Virus record (IMG/VR): IMGVR_UViG_3300028597_000048
Span: 1-35,375 of that record
DNA length: 35,375 nucleotides
Reading direction: 5' to 3' (one strand)
Source: a virus
The notes under the pieces were generated by a model. That model searched no databases. It worked only from the letters and a program-made list of their open reading frames with translations, and was not told the DNA's origin. Shown here piece by piece: positions 7,879 to 16,020 of the stretch (positions are counted from its first letter, which is position 1; the number at the start of each line of letters is the position of its first letter). A program made the position numbers and the translations under genes.

Positions 7879-8484
7879 TTACAGGTCTTCCAGCTCGGAG
7901 CTGGCGTATTCCTTCAGGTCGCTGTGACCGGCGTGTGCGGCCAGGTACTCGAAGTCTTCCTTGGTCAGGGTGTGCTTCTTGCTGTCCACTTCGCTGATCA
8001 GGTCGGCAACGTCTTCTTCGTCTTTCTTCGAGCGCAGAACGATGGACTCGATGAAAGGGTTTTCGGACTCGACACCCAGGCTGGCTTTCAGCTTCAGGTC
8101 TTGCGCGATCTGAGCCATGCCAGCTTCGAGGTCTTCGTCGCCTTCGATGACCTGGTAGATGCGCTTGGTTTCGGCGATGCCGCGCTCGTCGGTGGTGATG
8201 AACTTCTCGGCTTCGTCGTTGTCGATCAGGACGATCGCGGTCTTGGAGACCATGCGACGGAAGTCCGGGTTACGCAGGATGCTCACCTTCTCGACGAAGT
8301 TCGACAGGTCGACAGGAGCCGAGGTCAACGGCAGGCTGACCACGATACGCTCGCCAGCGCTGTCGGTGACGTTGAAGTTGATGTTGCCGGCAGGATTGCT
8401 GCGGTTCAGTACGAACAGGCGGCTGTCGTCGGTATCGCGTTCAGCTTCACGAATGGTTCTGGGAGTGAATTTTACTTTGGCCAC
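7879..8484 (-). CDS. Hypothetical protein
   Basis: A 201-residue soluble, acidic protein of unrecognised family, with a basic N-terminal 17 residues and a charged helical C-terminal half. The start is taken as the GTG at 8484 because GAGGAA lies seven bases upstream; an ATG at 8502 in frame has no ribosome site. The first 38 bases overlap the end of the upstream Cys-rich gene, and a strong terminator follows. Last gene of the resolvase/Cys-rich unit. Function unknown. Confidence 0.8.
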   Translation of the reverse strand: MAKVKFTPRTIREAERDTDDSRLFVLNRSNPAGNINFNVTDSAGERIVVSLPLTSAPVDLSNFVEKVSILRNPDFRRMVSKTAIVLIDNDEAEKFITTDERGIAETKRIYQVIEGDEDLEAGMAQIAQDLKLKASLGVESENPFIESIVLRSKKDEEDVADLISEVDSKKHTLTKEDFEYLAAHAGHSDLKEYASSELEDL

Positions 8485-9025
8485 GATGGTTCCTCGCTTC
8501 ATTAAGGGAGTCTGCAACAATCTCAAGCTCCTTCGCAGTCCATCGGAAAAGCAAATGGATGGCGAAGCGGTCGAAATCAGGCACGACTTCGTTTGCGTAC
8601 TCTTTGTCGAGCACGAATGGGATCATCCAGACTTCAAAGTCCAGATGTTTGATACGAAAGAGCTTGCTGCGGAAGGACTTCTTCAACAACCTTCTGGCTT
8701 CTCCAGAGAGCAGCTTCATCAGCTTGGTGTTGAGTCCCGCCTCAGGTCGCTCCTTCGCACGGATTTTTGTGGTGAGTGTGTGCAGTGCAACGACAGCCTG
8801 CACTCGGCTGACTGCGCGCTTGCGTATCGAGGAGACCTCACGCGGAGTTTTGTCTGGAAACTTGTAGAGGACCAACTCGGAGTCACTGATGGATTTATCG
8901 TGAGCAGCGAAGTTGGTGTCCAAGCTCAGGCAATTGCACTTGGTCTTCTCGTTGTACATCTTGCAGGTGGTAATGCGACACTGAGTCCGAAATCGGTACT
9001 CTTCGTCGAGCGGACATTTGAACAT
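8447..9025 (-). CDS. Cys-rich, probably zinc-binding hypothetical protein
   Basis: A 192-residue protein whose first 32 residues contain five Cys (at 4, 16, 21, 30 and 32), suggesting a zinc-binding knuckle, followed by a strongly basic helical region (about 65-120). The combination suggests nucleic-acid binding, but no family is recognised. A near-perfect AGGAGG lies just ahead of the ATG at 9025, and a CTGTAAAG promoter-like motif lies 39 bases upstream, so it probably has its own transcript start even though the resolvase gene is just upstream on the same strand. Confidence 0.8.
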   Translation of the reverse strand: MFKCPLDEEYRFRTQCRITTCKMYNEKTKCNCLSLDTNFAAHDKSISDSELVLYKFPDKTPREVSSIRKRAVSRVQAVVALHTLTTKIRAKERPEAGLNTKLMKLLSGEARRLLKKSFRSKLFRIKHLDFEVWMIPFVLDKEYANEVVPDFDRFAIHLLFRWTAKELEIVADSLNEARNHRGQSKIHSQNHS

Positions 9026-9063
9026 GGGAAACCTCCTAAACGCCTGAGCGTTCCTTGGTCTCC

Positions 9064-9071
9064 CTTTACAG
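9064..9071 (-). promoter_or_regulatory. CTGTAAAG motif, putative promoter element
   Basis: The minus strand reads CTGTAAAG in the 50-base gap after the resolvase gene, 39 bases before the next start. Between it and the start lie a small hairpin (9039-9052, AACGC/GCGTT) and the AGGAGG ribosome site. Confidence 0.4.
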
Positions 9072-9075
9072 TTCC

Positions 9076-9741
9076 TTAGGCACGCTTCCTTACACTTTTG
9101 GTTTTGCGCCGGCTAGTGCGACGTGGAACCTTGAGCGCTGGGGCAAGGCAGGTGAGAGCCGGAGCGCACGCCAGGCGACGCAGGAGCTTCTCCTCCTTCG
9201 CACGGGTGTTGACGAAGTTGAATGGCTTGATGCCAAGCTTCTTGCACGCGGCGTAGATACCCAGCAGCATGGAGTCCAGCTGGTGAATGGCGATAGGCAC
9301 TGGCAGCTTGTTGGCCCGGTTCTCCTTGCGCAGTTCAGCAAGGTCCAGATACATTTCCTTCAGGTCTGCATGGCGGTTGAACTCGTTCTTCCAGACGCCA
9401 GCGGTGATGAAGTCTGCTGTCTCGATGTGCTCGCTCATGCCAGCCATACGACCGAGCATGCAGTTCACCGATTCGATGGTTGGACCTTTGCCGCCACGAG
9501 CTTGGAAGCGCTCAGCCACGAAAATGTCATACTGGCCTTCGAACAAAGGGCGCACGTAGTCCTCGAACTGCTTGAGCGAGGCTCGCATGGTCTTCATGTC
9601 CTTGAGCAGGCGTGCCTTGTCCAGCATCGCCGTGCCTTCGCACTTGAATTGAAACTTTCCCTGAACGTACCGCACGCGCATGATCGACACTGCGAAGTTG
9701 CTGGTGCCTGGGTCCATTGCAAGGATGCGTAACTCAGTCAT
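9076..9741 (-). CDS. RuvC-like Holliday junction resolvase
   Basis: A 221-residue protein of the RuvC/RNase H fold. The N-terminal strand LRILAMDPGTSNFAVSIM carries the first catalytic Asp (D10), IFVAERFQARG the Glu (E77), and the late helix IHQLDSMLLGIYAA the last Asp (D156). The C-terminus is very basic (RRTSRRKTK), fitting DNA binding. The ATG at 9741 has a GGAG site about nine bases upstream; a longer frame from 9816 is not needed. In large phages such enzymes resolve branched replicative DNA before packaging. It is divergent from the plus-strand unit starting at 9831. Confidence 0.85.
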   Translation of the reverse strand: MTELRILAMDPGTSNFAVSIMRVRYVQGKFQFKCEGTAMLDKARLLKDMKTMRASLKQFEDYVRPLFEGQYDIFVAERFQARGGKGPTIESVNCMLGRMAGMSEHIETADFITAGVWKNEFNRHADLKEMYLDLAELRKENRANKLPVPIAIHQLDSMLLGIYAACKKLGIKPFNFVNTRAKEEKLLRRLACAPALTCLAPALKVPRRTSRRKTKSVRKRA

Positions 9742-9830
9742 TGGTAACGCTCCATCAGTCTTTGAGGCAAAATAAGTATTTCGCACCTCGACCATGCGGA
9801 GTAATTTACTACCCAAAGAGGAGAGTCACT

Positions 9831-10943
9831 ATGGCGATCAAACGTGGTACCCGCACGATCAGTCGCGTGAATGCCAAGAACTTCACGCAAGACATTGCCC
9901 AGCGCAGGCTGGATGAAACCGTTGCACCATTCAACCGTCAGGTGGAGAACTCGCTGGCCGTTGACGGTGTGGAGGTCGACTACTACAGCATTCAGCAGCG
10001 CGTCGGTGTGCCGTGCACATGCGAGAAGACGGCTGTCCTGCCGTTGGGATCGCACGACTACGACACCGGCGTGGCGCCTGTGATTCCGCACAAGCACAGC
10101 GACAACTCCGGCATCAAGTTGAAGTTCCAGGACGACGACGTGTTTGGTGAGTCGATTGCCGAGAAGGTGTTCAACGATGCGGCCGACGAGGTGATTGACG
10201 TCACAGGCGAACGCCACACGCACTTCGAGGAAATCGACGACGGACCACAGCAATACGACGATACTGCGCTTGGTGGCGGCAGCGTGAACTGTGGCATCTG
10301 CTACCGCACAGGCATGGTGCCGCCGTACAAAGCGTATGGCAAGCAGCGCTTCCTGTTCACGAACTACGAAGTGGCTGACATTGATGGGTTCTTCCTTGAC
10401 AGCACCGAGCAGCCGCACAAATTCAAGGCGCACAGCATCGGCCAAGGCTGGGTTAAGTTCAAGACCATCGTGCCGAAGTATTTCGCTGGCGTAACGTTCA
10501 GCGTGCGCGACAACATCCAGTATCTGCCACAAGGTAAGCTGTTCAACACCGATGGCACCATGCTGGGTCTGCGCGACTTCAAAGCGCACGCTGGTCGGAC
10601 GCTGGAGTTCCTCGTCAAGGCTTCGCAGTTCACCCACGTCGTGATCGAGTTCGACCTGTCGGTACCAAAGATCATCGCGAACATCAGCGCCGAGCAAATG
10701 GCTCTGGACTATGAGCGCCTGACAACCATCAGCGACATTAACGTCATCCTGCCGCCATCGCTTTCCGAAGTGGAGCCTGGTGACGTCATCATTATCAAGA
10801 AGCGGAACCTCGCTCTCAAGGTGCGTGACAAGGAACGCAAGATCACAGCGAGCACGCGACGCCTTGAGTGGAGCGTTTCGACCCGAGTGCTGCAACCCAC
10901 CGAAGCCCTGCGCCTGTTGTCGTACGGGTTCAAACTCTACTGA
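9831..10943 (+). CDS. Hypothetical protein, possibly virion-associated
   Basis: A 370-residue protein starting at an ATG with a strong AGAGGAGAG ribosome site. It looks beta-rich, with Cys pairs in the middle (CTCEK near 62-64, CGICYRTG near 153-160) that could bind metal. No enzyme motif is visible. It leads a three-gene unit with two small proteins. The composition and unit organisation resemble structural or baseplate-type genes of large phages, but this is a guess; I do not recognise the family. Confidence 0.85.
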   Translation: MAIKRGTRTISRVNAKNFTQDIAQRRLDETVAPFNRQVENSLAVDGVEVDYYSIQQRVGVPCTCEKTAVLPLGSHDYDTGVAPVIPHKHSDNSGIKLKFQDDDVFGESIAEKVFNDAADEVIDVTGERHTHFEEIDDGPQQYDDTALGGGSVNCGICYRTGMVPPYKAYGKQRFLFTNYEVADIDGFFLDSTEQPHKFKAHSIGQGWVKFKTIVPKYFAGVTFSVRDNIQYLPQGKLFNTDGTMLGLRDFKAHAGRTLEFLVKASQFTHVVIEFDLSVPKIIANISAEQMALDYERLTTISDINVILPPSLSEVEPGDVIIIKKRNLALKVRDKERKITASTRRLEWSVSTRVLQPTEALRLLSYGFKLY

Positions 10944-10955
10944 TAGGAAACCTAG

Positions 10956-11258
10956 ATGGAAGCCATCCTGCAAGAAAACCCGCAACTCACCGTGACCACA
11001 GTGATCGTGCGCAAGCCGGGTGACCGTGCACCGTATCCCGAGTCGAGCTACGACTTCCCCAACCTGATGGGTGTGCGTAACCAACTCGGTGAAGCCGTGA
11101 AGCTGCGTGGCCGTACAATCGGGCGTGTCGTTCTGCACGGCTTGAAGCCCGACCAGCTGCACCCAGAACTCGTTCAGCAATTCGATATTGGTACCTTGAC
11201 CTTGCGCAACAAGGGTGCCGAAATCATTTACCTCGAAGTGGAGCCTATCAATGAATAA
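10956..11258 (+). CDS. Small hypothetical protein
   Basis: A 100-residue protein with alternating hydrophobic strands and no recognised motif. It follows the 370-residue gene by 12 bases, and its end overlaps the start of the next gene by eight bases, so the three are probably co-translated. Function unknown; possibly a partner of the larger upstream protein. Confidence 0.8.
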   Translation: MEAILQENPQLTVTTVIVRKPGDRAPYPESSYDFPNLMGVRNQLGEAVKLRGRTIGRVVLHGLKPDQLHPELVQQFDIGTLTLRNKGAEIIYLEVEPINE

Positions 11259-11577
11259 TCGTGACCTGAAGATCGTTGGCAACATGCTGGCACTCGCTCG
11301 CAAGGGTGGGAAGAAAGGGAAGAACAAGCGAAGCGTCATGCTCCGCACCGTCATGCCTTTCTTGAGCCAGAAGACCGGCGACCAGCTTGCCGACGCTATC
11401 ATCGGCAACAACCCGACCGAGTTCACGAAGGTGTGGAACCACGTGCGCGCCGAGATTGCAGCGACACTGCATCGCAATCGTGCGCACGCTTCTGCCGATA
11501 GTGCTGAAATCGGAGCAGAGGAAATCTCCGACGCGCTGATCCAGCTCGGTGAAAACCACGTCGCTCAAATTTCCTGA
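11251..11577 (+). CDS. Small hypothetical protein
   Basis: A 108-residue protein whose ATG lies within the last codons of the preceding gene (ATGAATAA). The N-terminal 40 residues are strongly basic (a KGGKKGKNKR segment) and the rest is helical and acidic, ending just before the long gene-free stretch. No family recognised. No terminator is seen directly after it. Confidence 0.75.
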   Translation: MNNRDLKIVGNMLALARKGGKKGKNKRSVMLRTVMPFLSQKTGDQLADAIIGNNPTEFTKVWNHVRAEIAATLHRNRAHASADSAEIGAEEISDALIQLGENHVAQIS

Positions 11578-11611
11578 AAACCTGCTTTGGCCGCACGGGA
11601 CCTGCATTTGC

Positions 11612-12109
11612 ACGACTGATTGCAGCTAAAATCGAAAAATCCCGTAGGTGCTTGTTTCGTCAGGATACGCTAGTTCCACGTGACCTTTCGTGCGTTTCTC
11701 AGGATCGTCCTCAAAAGTGCGGTCCTGAGGAATCGCGCTGTACCATGCCACAGAGGACCGCGGTTAGCGTGTAGGTTCGTTTCTTGGCAAAGTGACCTCG
11801 CTTTGGTGTGTATGAAGGGCTGTTCAAACGCCCGTTTGAAAATATAATTCGCGATTTGATCAATTTTTGTACAGCGTTTTTTACCCCTCGGAAAGTGAGA
11901 AATCGCGCCAGGCCTAGGCTAGACATACCGCCAGCGTCAGGAAATGAGTGCCTCGTGCAAAGTCGTCGGTTTGCACTACTGATTACAGCAAAACTACTGA
12001 TTACAGCAGTACCCAACTTTTCGCATTTGGTGCATGCCCCGAGCAACCGCGGTGCCGAGGAATGGACCAAACAGCAAATCGACCCAAGCGGCTGCACTAC
12101 TGATTGCAG
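11612..12109. repeat. Four copies of the short repeat ACKACTGATTRCAG
   Basis: Copies lie at 11612-11625, 11975-11990, 11993-12008 and 12096-12109. The middle two are identical over 16 bases (ACTACTGATTACAGCA) and spaced 18 bases apart. The core CTGATTRCAG is an imperfect dyad whose reverse complement, CTGTAATCAG, resembles the CTGTAAACAG seen between the divergent genes at 6441. Such spacing suits iterons or operator sites. Confidence 0.7.
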
Positions 12110-12643
12110 TTGTAAAAGTGCAGTTGTTTGGACGAAAAACATTGAAGCTCCAAAGTGACCCTCCTAGGCGTATGCGTAGCTGCGCTAGGACTACGAGGAC
12201 CTGTCGTTTCTCACCATGTTTTTGTTTGCCTTCGACCACGCTGGAAGTCAGTCCACACGCTGCTTCCAGAGCGGACGGTTACTTTTTAACCAAATTGTCC
12301 AAAAAATGACCACTGACCCCTCAGTTTGCTGGTTTTAGGAACTGTCAACACTCACGAAGTTACTTCGCATCTTCGCACTCACGTCCGTTCGTCCTCATCT
12401 GACCATTCCATTCTCCACCTTCGGCACACACGGTGCCTATTCAGAATGCGCTTCTCTGTAATTCGTCGCCTACCCAGGAAGTCTTCCAAGACGCATCAGG
12501 GTGACACTCAGGCACGGACCAGCGGAGCGAAGCGAAGCGATAGAGAAAGAAAAGTCCATGTGCCGAAGGCACAGACCGAACGAAGTGAGGGAAGCGTGTA
12601 CCGAAAGACACCAGCTCTTTCGAGCACCGCACACCAACGGGGA

Positions 12644-12813
12644 TTTACGTTAGGGCACTGCCTCCAGTGCTTTAACGTAACGCTCCGGCGTTAATCGAAA
12701 GGCCAAAGTCTGCTTCCTGAATTCACCTTGTGAACAGGTCGCCTCTGAAAGTTGTTCAGTGCTTAGGTCGGAACGTAGGTTCCAGAGCTATTGGTTGAGA
12801 GAACTGGTAGCTG
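12644..12813 (+). ncRNA. Core hairpins of a candidate structured RNA (limits unknown)
   Basis: Two very stable stems are seen here. At 12645-12680, TTACGTTA+GG+GCACTG pairs with CAGTGC+TT+TAACGTAA around a CCTC loop. At 12786-12812, AGCTATTGGTT pairs with AACTGGTAGCT around GAGAG. A third stem, TAACGC/GCGTTA (12678-12693, TCCG loop), competes with the base of the first. Smaller hairpins continue to about 12995. Direction and ends cannot be fixed from sequence alone; plus strand is assumed from the flanking genes. Confidence 0.4.
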
Positions 12814-13012
12814 GTAGCTGTCGGTGGGATTTCTTTGACCTCTCGCTTCGCTCGGAGGTCGTGGTCTTTTCTTTAGCCTTCGGCTTTCAGGAGCCTACTC
12901 GCTAGGGTGAGGTAACAAGGAAGCTATTCGCCCGCGGTCGAAAAGGCGTGCGGCTGAAAAGTTCGCACAAATCAGAACTCGTCGCTATGCGACAAAGCTG
13001 GATAACTCGAAC

Positions 13013-13831
13013 ATGGGACTATACCTACGTGTCACGGAGAAATCAATTGTTGATGCGGTGAAACTTACTCAAGGCGAGGAAGCAATCGCTGATCCGCGGA
13101 GTCTGTTGGACAAATGCCCGCAAGCGCACAGCGTCCACTATGCAAACGGCTTGCCCGTCGGTTTGCTGTTCCCGATTTCAACGCGGAGCACCGTTGCGCT
13201 ACTGGAATACGGAGGCTGTTCAACTCCAAGCATGAAGCTCGCGGCTCGCAACATTCCGCGCTTCGGCCAAGAGTATGACCTATACACGCCAGTCGCCGAT
13301 ACTCAAGAAGGCCGGGAACTCGCTGAGCACTTGGAAGCGCTTGCCGCCTCCGTGAAGCTCGCACGTTACGCGCTCGACCTTGTTGGGCCAAAGATCAAGT
13401 CCAAGCTGATGATCGACGAGCTGGGCTTCGACTACCTGTCGCAGGCTCGCGTGCATGTGATTCGGGACGTGATCTACATTGCGCTTACTGGCGTGTCGAT
13501 GTTGACCCAGTGCTACGAACGGCCTGGTGGCGTGGAGTTTATCACTCGCACCGAGTACCGTGCGGCGATCAAGCAGTCGGCACTGATCCGCCAGAACCTC
13601 CTGTTCAGCGATAGCGACTCGCTGGTGCTACGCTCCCAGGCTGCGCTGGCTCCGTTCATTGAAGTGGAAGCGAGCGTCGTCAATGTCCTGCTGACGGATA
13701 TCTGGGACCGCGTGATCACGGAGCCTGATGACCTGAAGCACTATCTGCGACAGCTCCTGCTGGAACGTGAACTGACCTACGTGTTCACGACTCTGGTGGG
13801 GATCCTCCACGCATTCTATGGAGTGGAATGA
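13013..13831 (+). CDS. Hypothetical protein
   Basis: A 272-residue soluble protein of unrecognised family, mostly helical by appearance. The ATG at 13013 has only a weak ribosome site (GGATAACTCG), so its translation may depend on the structured leader upstream. Its TGA overlaps the ATG of the next gene. It leads a run of five small plus-strand genes ending with the one at 16020, which includes a Tad2-domain protein, so roles in host takeover or defence evasion are possible but not shown. Confidence 0.78.
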   Translation: MGLYLRVTEKSIVDAVKLTQGEEAIADPRSLLDKCPQAHSVHYANGLPVGLLFPISTRSTVALLEYGGCSTPSMKLAARNIPRFGQEYDLYTPVADTQEGRELAEHLEALAASVKLARYALDLVGPKIKSKLMIDELGFDYLSQARVHVIRDVIYIALTGVSMLTQCYERPGGVEFITRTEYRAAIKQSALIRQNLLFSDSDSLVLRSQAALAPFIEVEASVVNVLLTDIWDRVITEPDDLKHYLRQLLLERELTYVFTTLVGILHAFYGVE

Positions 13832-14157
13832 TGAACAGCATCTGGATTGTCGGTGGACTGCTCGTTGCCTACTACCTGTTCGCCTACCTCTGGCAGAAGG
13901 CGTACAACGAGATTTACCTGAACGTGGCGCAAGCCATTGTTGACGCAACCAAGTGCGAAATCCTGTTCGACCAGATCGAGGACGGTACGTTCGATCCTGC
14001 CAACGGTGAGTTCTTCGACCTCGAGTTCATGGACTTGAGCAAGGAGCCTGTCACTTGGTGGTACGCCATTTGGCTGTTCGACTTCTACGCTCGCCAGATC
14101 ATCATGGAGCACAGCACGCATTACATGCAGGTGTTGGTGCCGGAGGAAGGCGTATGA
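13828..14157 (+). CDS. Small membrane-anchored hypothetical protein
   Basis: A 109-residue protein with one N-terminal hydrophobic segment (about residues 4-23, IWIVGGLLVAYYLFAYLW), likely a membrane anchor, followed by an acidic soluble part with a second semi-hydrophobic, Trp-rich stretch near 76-90. Two ATG codons in tandem start the frame, overlapping the stop of the previous gene. No family recognised. Confidence 0.75.
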   Translation: MMNSIWIVGGLLVAYYLFAYLWQKAYNEIYLNVAQAIVDATKCEILFDQIEDGTFDPANGEFFDLEFMDLSKEPVTWWYAIWLFDFYARQIIMEHSTHYMQVLVPEEGV

Positions 14158-14807
14158 ACTTCCAACTGGCCAGAGTCGAAGAACTCAATCGCCCGCTCAT
14201 GGTTGTTGGACTCAACGCTCTGGAGTTTGGCAACTACCTGCGATCAACTGCGACGGTGTCGTGTGCTCCGCCTGATGCAGGTCGGAACGCTGAGGCATAT
14301 CTCGAAAACGCCTTGAGCCCGTGGGTTGACCCGAGCGCGGAAGTCCTGTTCATCGAGGCGCATGACTACACCCGCGACTTCTTTGAGCGCCGGCAGTTCA
14401 TGCACGTCTGCAACGCTCGCCACTTCATGCTGTTCAGGCCTGAGCATTCGTCCGAGGCGCTGATGTTCCTGCGGATGAATCGACTCGATCCTAATGCGCG
14501 GCGCATCTATCGCGGCTACCAGCTCTACCAGAGCACGTTGAAGGCTCTGAACGTTGGCGCACTGTATGACGATCTGGTGCAGTGGGGTTCCTACCTGCAA
14601 CTCGTCCGCGATGTTGTGATGGCGCGCAGAATGCCGTGGAAGCGCAGCTACCTGACGCTGCTCGCGCCACGTGTCATGCTGGTTCAGTTGCTCACCGAAC
14701 CTACCATGGAAAAGATAATGTATGCACTCAAGTGTGTGCGTGACTCTTTCTCGATGGAGCTCCACCGCGATCGTTTCATCTGTGACGAACTCGACAACCT
14801 ACTGTGA
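14154..14807 (+). CDS. Hypothetical protein
   Basis: A 217-residue protein. The ATG at 14154 overlaps the stop of the preceding gene (ATGA) and is preceded by GAGGAAGG, which decides this start over the upstream in-frame one at 14055. Hydrophobic and Arg-rich helices predominate in the C-terminal half. No motif recognised. Confidence 0.78.
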   Translation: MNFQLARVEELNRPLMVVGLNALEFGNYLRSTATVSCAPPDAGRNAEAYLENALSPWVDPSAEVLFIEAHDYTRDFFERRQFMHVCNARHFMLFRPEHSSEALMFLRMNRLDPNARRIYRGYQLYQSTLKALNVGALYDDLVQWGSYLQLVRDVVMARRMPWKRSYLTLLAPRVMLVQLLTEPTMEKIMYALKCVRDSFSMELHRDRFICDELDNLL

Positions 14808-14814
14808 GGCAAGC

Positions 14815-15480
14815 ATGATTCCGCTCGAACAAGATTTGTTGCTCAACATCCTGAAGCCGCTTGGTCTGCATGTGATCCGCGGCCTCGATCACGGTACCTA
14901 CATGGACGTCGCAGGCAACACTCGCGTCGTTAACTACACCGATGTGGCCACCACCGTCGATACCGACGACGTGCGTGAGGTGATTCCACGTCTGGAGCTC
15001 AAGCTGCGCGAACTCAAGGGTGATGCGACTGCCGTGTACTTCCTCGAAGGTCACGTATCGCAGGTGTTGCTCACCAAAGTTCCGCCAGTGCCGCAGACCA
15101 CGATCACGCTCAAGGTCGCATTCGCCCGTCGCGCCGACGATCACCACCCGTGCTTCCCAGAAGTTCAGGATTTCGATTCCCTGGTTGAAAGCCAAGCGCC
15201 GCAGTCTTTCGGCACTGCTGTCGAAGCGATCAAGGCTGGCTATCGTGCCTGCCGCCAGAACTGGAACGGCAAGAATATGTTCATCTACTACGTGCCTGCG
15301 TCGACCTTCACGGTCAACCGCGCGCCGTTGGCGAGCATCTTCCCAGAAGGCAAGGTCATCAGCTACCGTGACCACATTGATATGTACACGGCGCAGGGTG
15401 ACTGCGTTGCCTGGGTTGCCAGTCAGTCGGACGTGACCGCCAACGACTGGATCATCCTTCCACGCAAGGCGGAAGTGTAA
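14815..15480 (+). CDS. Protein with C-terminal Tad2/DUF2829 (anti-Thoeris) domain
   Basis: A 221-residue protein. Residues about 130-217 match the DUF2829 family, whose founding phage member Tad2 sequesters the cyclic-ADP-ribose signal of Thoeris defence. Conserved landmarks are FGTAVEAIKAGYRACRQNWN (131-150) continuing GKNMFIYYVP, then IDMYTA (188-193) and WVASQSDVTANDWIIL (200-215). Most members are only about 90 residues long; here about 125 residues of unrecognised sequence precede the domain. The ATG at 14815 follows GAGGCA and lies eight bases after the previous stop. Cytoplasmic; acts on signal molecules if the family function is kept. The family assignment is strong; the anti-Thoeris role is inferred. 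Confidence 0.82.
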   Translation: MIPLEQDLLLNILKPLGLHVIRGLDHGTYMDVAGNTRVVNYTDVATTVDTDDVREVIPRLELKLRELKGDATAVYFLEGHVSQVLLTKVPPVPQTTITLKVAFARRADDHHPCFPEVQDFDSLVESQAPQSFGTAVEAIKAGYRACRQNWNGKNMFIYYVPASTFTVNRAPLASIFPEGKVISYRDHIDMYTAQGDCVAWVASQSDVTANDWIILPRKAEV

Positions 15481-15488
15481 ACCGCGAT

Positions 15489-15500
15489 TGCTAATTCATT
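15489..15500 (+). promoter_or_regulatory. TGCTAATTCATT motif, possible promoter element
   Basis: The 12-mer TGCTAATTCATT lies 20 bases before the gene at 15520 and recurs exactly at 16291-16302 inside the next non-coding region; its first eight bases recur at 35095. TGCTAAT resembles an extended -10 box (TG-n-TAAT). A near match of the CTGTAAAC motif (GTGTAAAC, ending at 15481) lies just upstream. Confidence 0.35.
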
Positions 15501-15519
15501 GACAAGCACGGAGATTGCT

Positions 15520-16020
15520 ATGTCGGATTCAGTACAGCTTACCGTTGCAGGCAAGGTTAGTTTGGATGACGTTACCGCGATCAAACAGATCGCATTGAAC
15601 GACAACTTTGACCTGTGGCGGATCGACTGTTCTCAGGAAGTGGCGCCAGTTCTGGTGAATGCCATTCAGGCACTCCAGCTGAACCTGAGAACTGTGAAGA
15701 TCACCGAACAAGATTTCGTCTTTGCGTCTGATCTTGCTGCGGGTGCAATGATGCAAGCTGCGGAGTTTGCGTTCAGCGACTTCGTTCCAGCCGAACAGGA
15801 AGTGCTCGACGGTATCGAAGCCTTCAAGACTACCAAGCTGGACGCGATCATCCTGCGTCAGTTCGGAGCTGATGGTGAAACTGTCAAGTATCTCAAACTG
15901 GCCAACGTGGTGCACGCCAGCGTCAAGCGTGCCTTCAACGGTGCAGACGGTACCGAACTGTTTGCTGTTCACAAACTGGCATTCGGCCGTCTCACCGAGC
16001 ACGTCGAACAACCTGCGTAA
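15520..16020 (+). CDS. Hypothetical protein
   Basis: A 166-residue acidic soluble protein of unrecognised family. The ATG at 15520 is chosen over an upstream in-frame one at 15499 because ACGGAG lies at a proper distance. It is the last gene before a 1.2-kb non-coding stretch. Nothing in the sequence indicates function. Confidence 0.8.
   Translation: MSDSVQLTVAGKVSLDDVTAIKQIALNDNFDLWRIDCSQEVAPVLVNAIQALQLNLRTVKITEQDFVFASDLAAGAMMQAAEFAFSDFVPAEQEVLDGIEAFKTTKLDAIILRQFGADGETVKYLKLANVVHASVKRAFNGADGTELFAVHKLAFGRLTEHVEQPA

Larger units (their letters stand above)
11578..13012. other. 1.4-kb stretch without a credible gene; repeats plus highly structured 3' half
   Basis: The open frames here are short, Cys/Arg/Ser-rich and lack ribosome sites. 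The left part (11578-12300) is AT-richer and holds four copies of CTGATTRCAG, a long-range pair CGCGATTT/AAATCGCG (11850 and 11900), and hairpins at 11698-11729, 11823-11840 and 12162-12190. The right part holds dense strong hairpins: 12645-12680 (16 bp with two G-U, CCTC loop), 12778-12792-region short stems, 12786-12812 (11 bp, GAGAG loop) and several 5-6 bp stems with stable small loops. This suggests an origin-like or regulatory left half and a structured RNA in the right half. Both roles are inference. Confidence 0.6.

Noticed and set aside
9738-11477. 579-codon open frame on the minus strand opposite the 9831-11577 genes
   Set aside because: Its product lacks domain features and the plus-strand genes have strong ribosome sites and coupled starts.
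11711-12694. Short open frames on both strands in the 11.6-13.0 kb region
   Set aside because: Composition is irregular, ribosome sites are absent and the frames cross strong hairpins; treated as non-coding.
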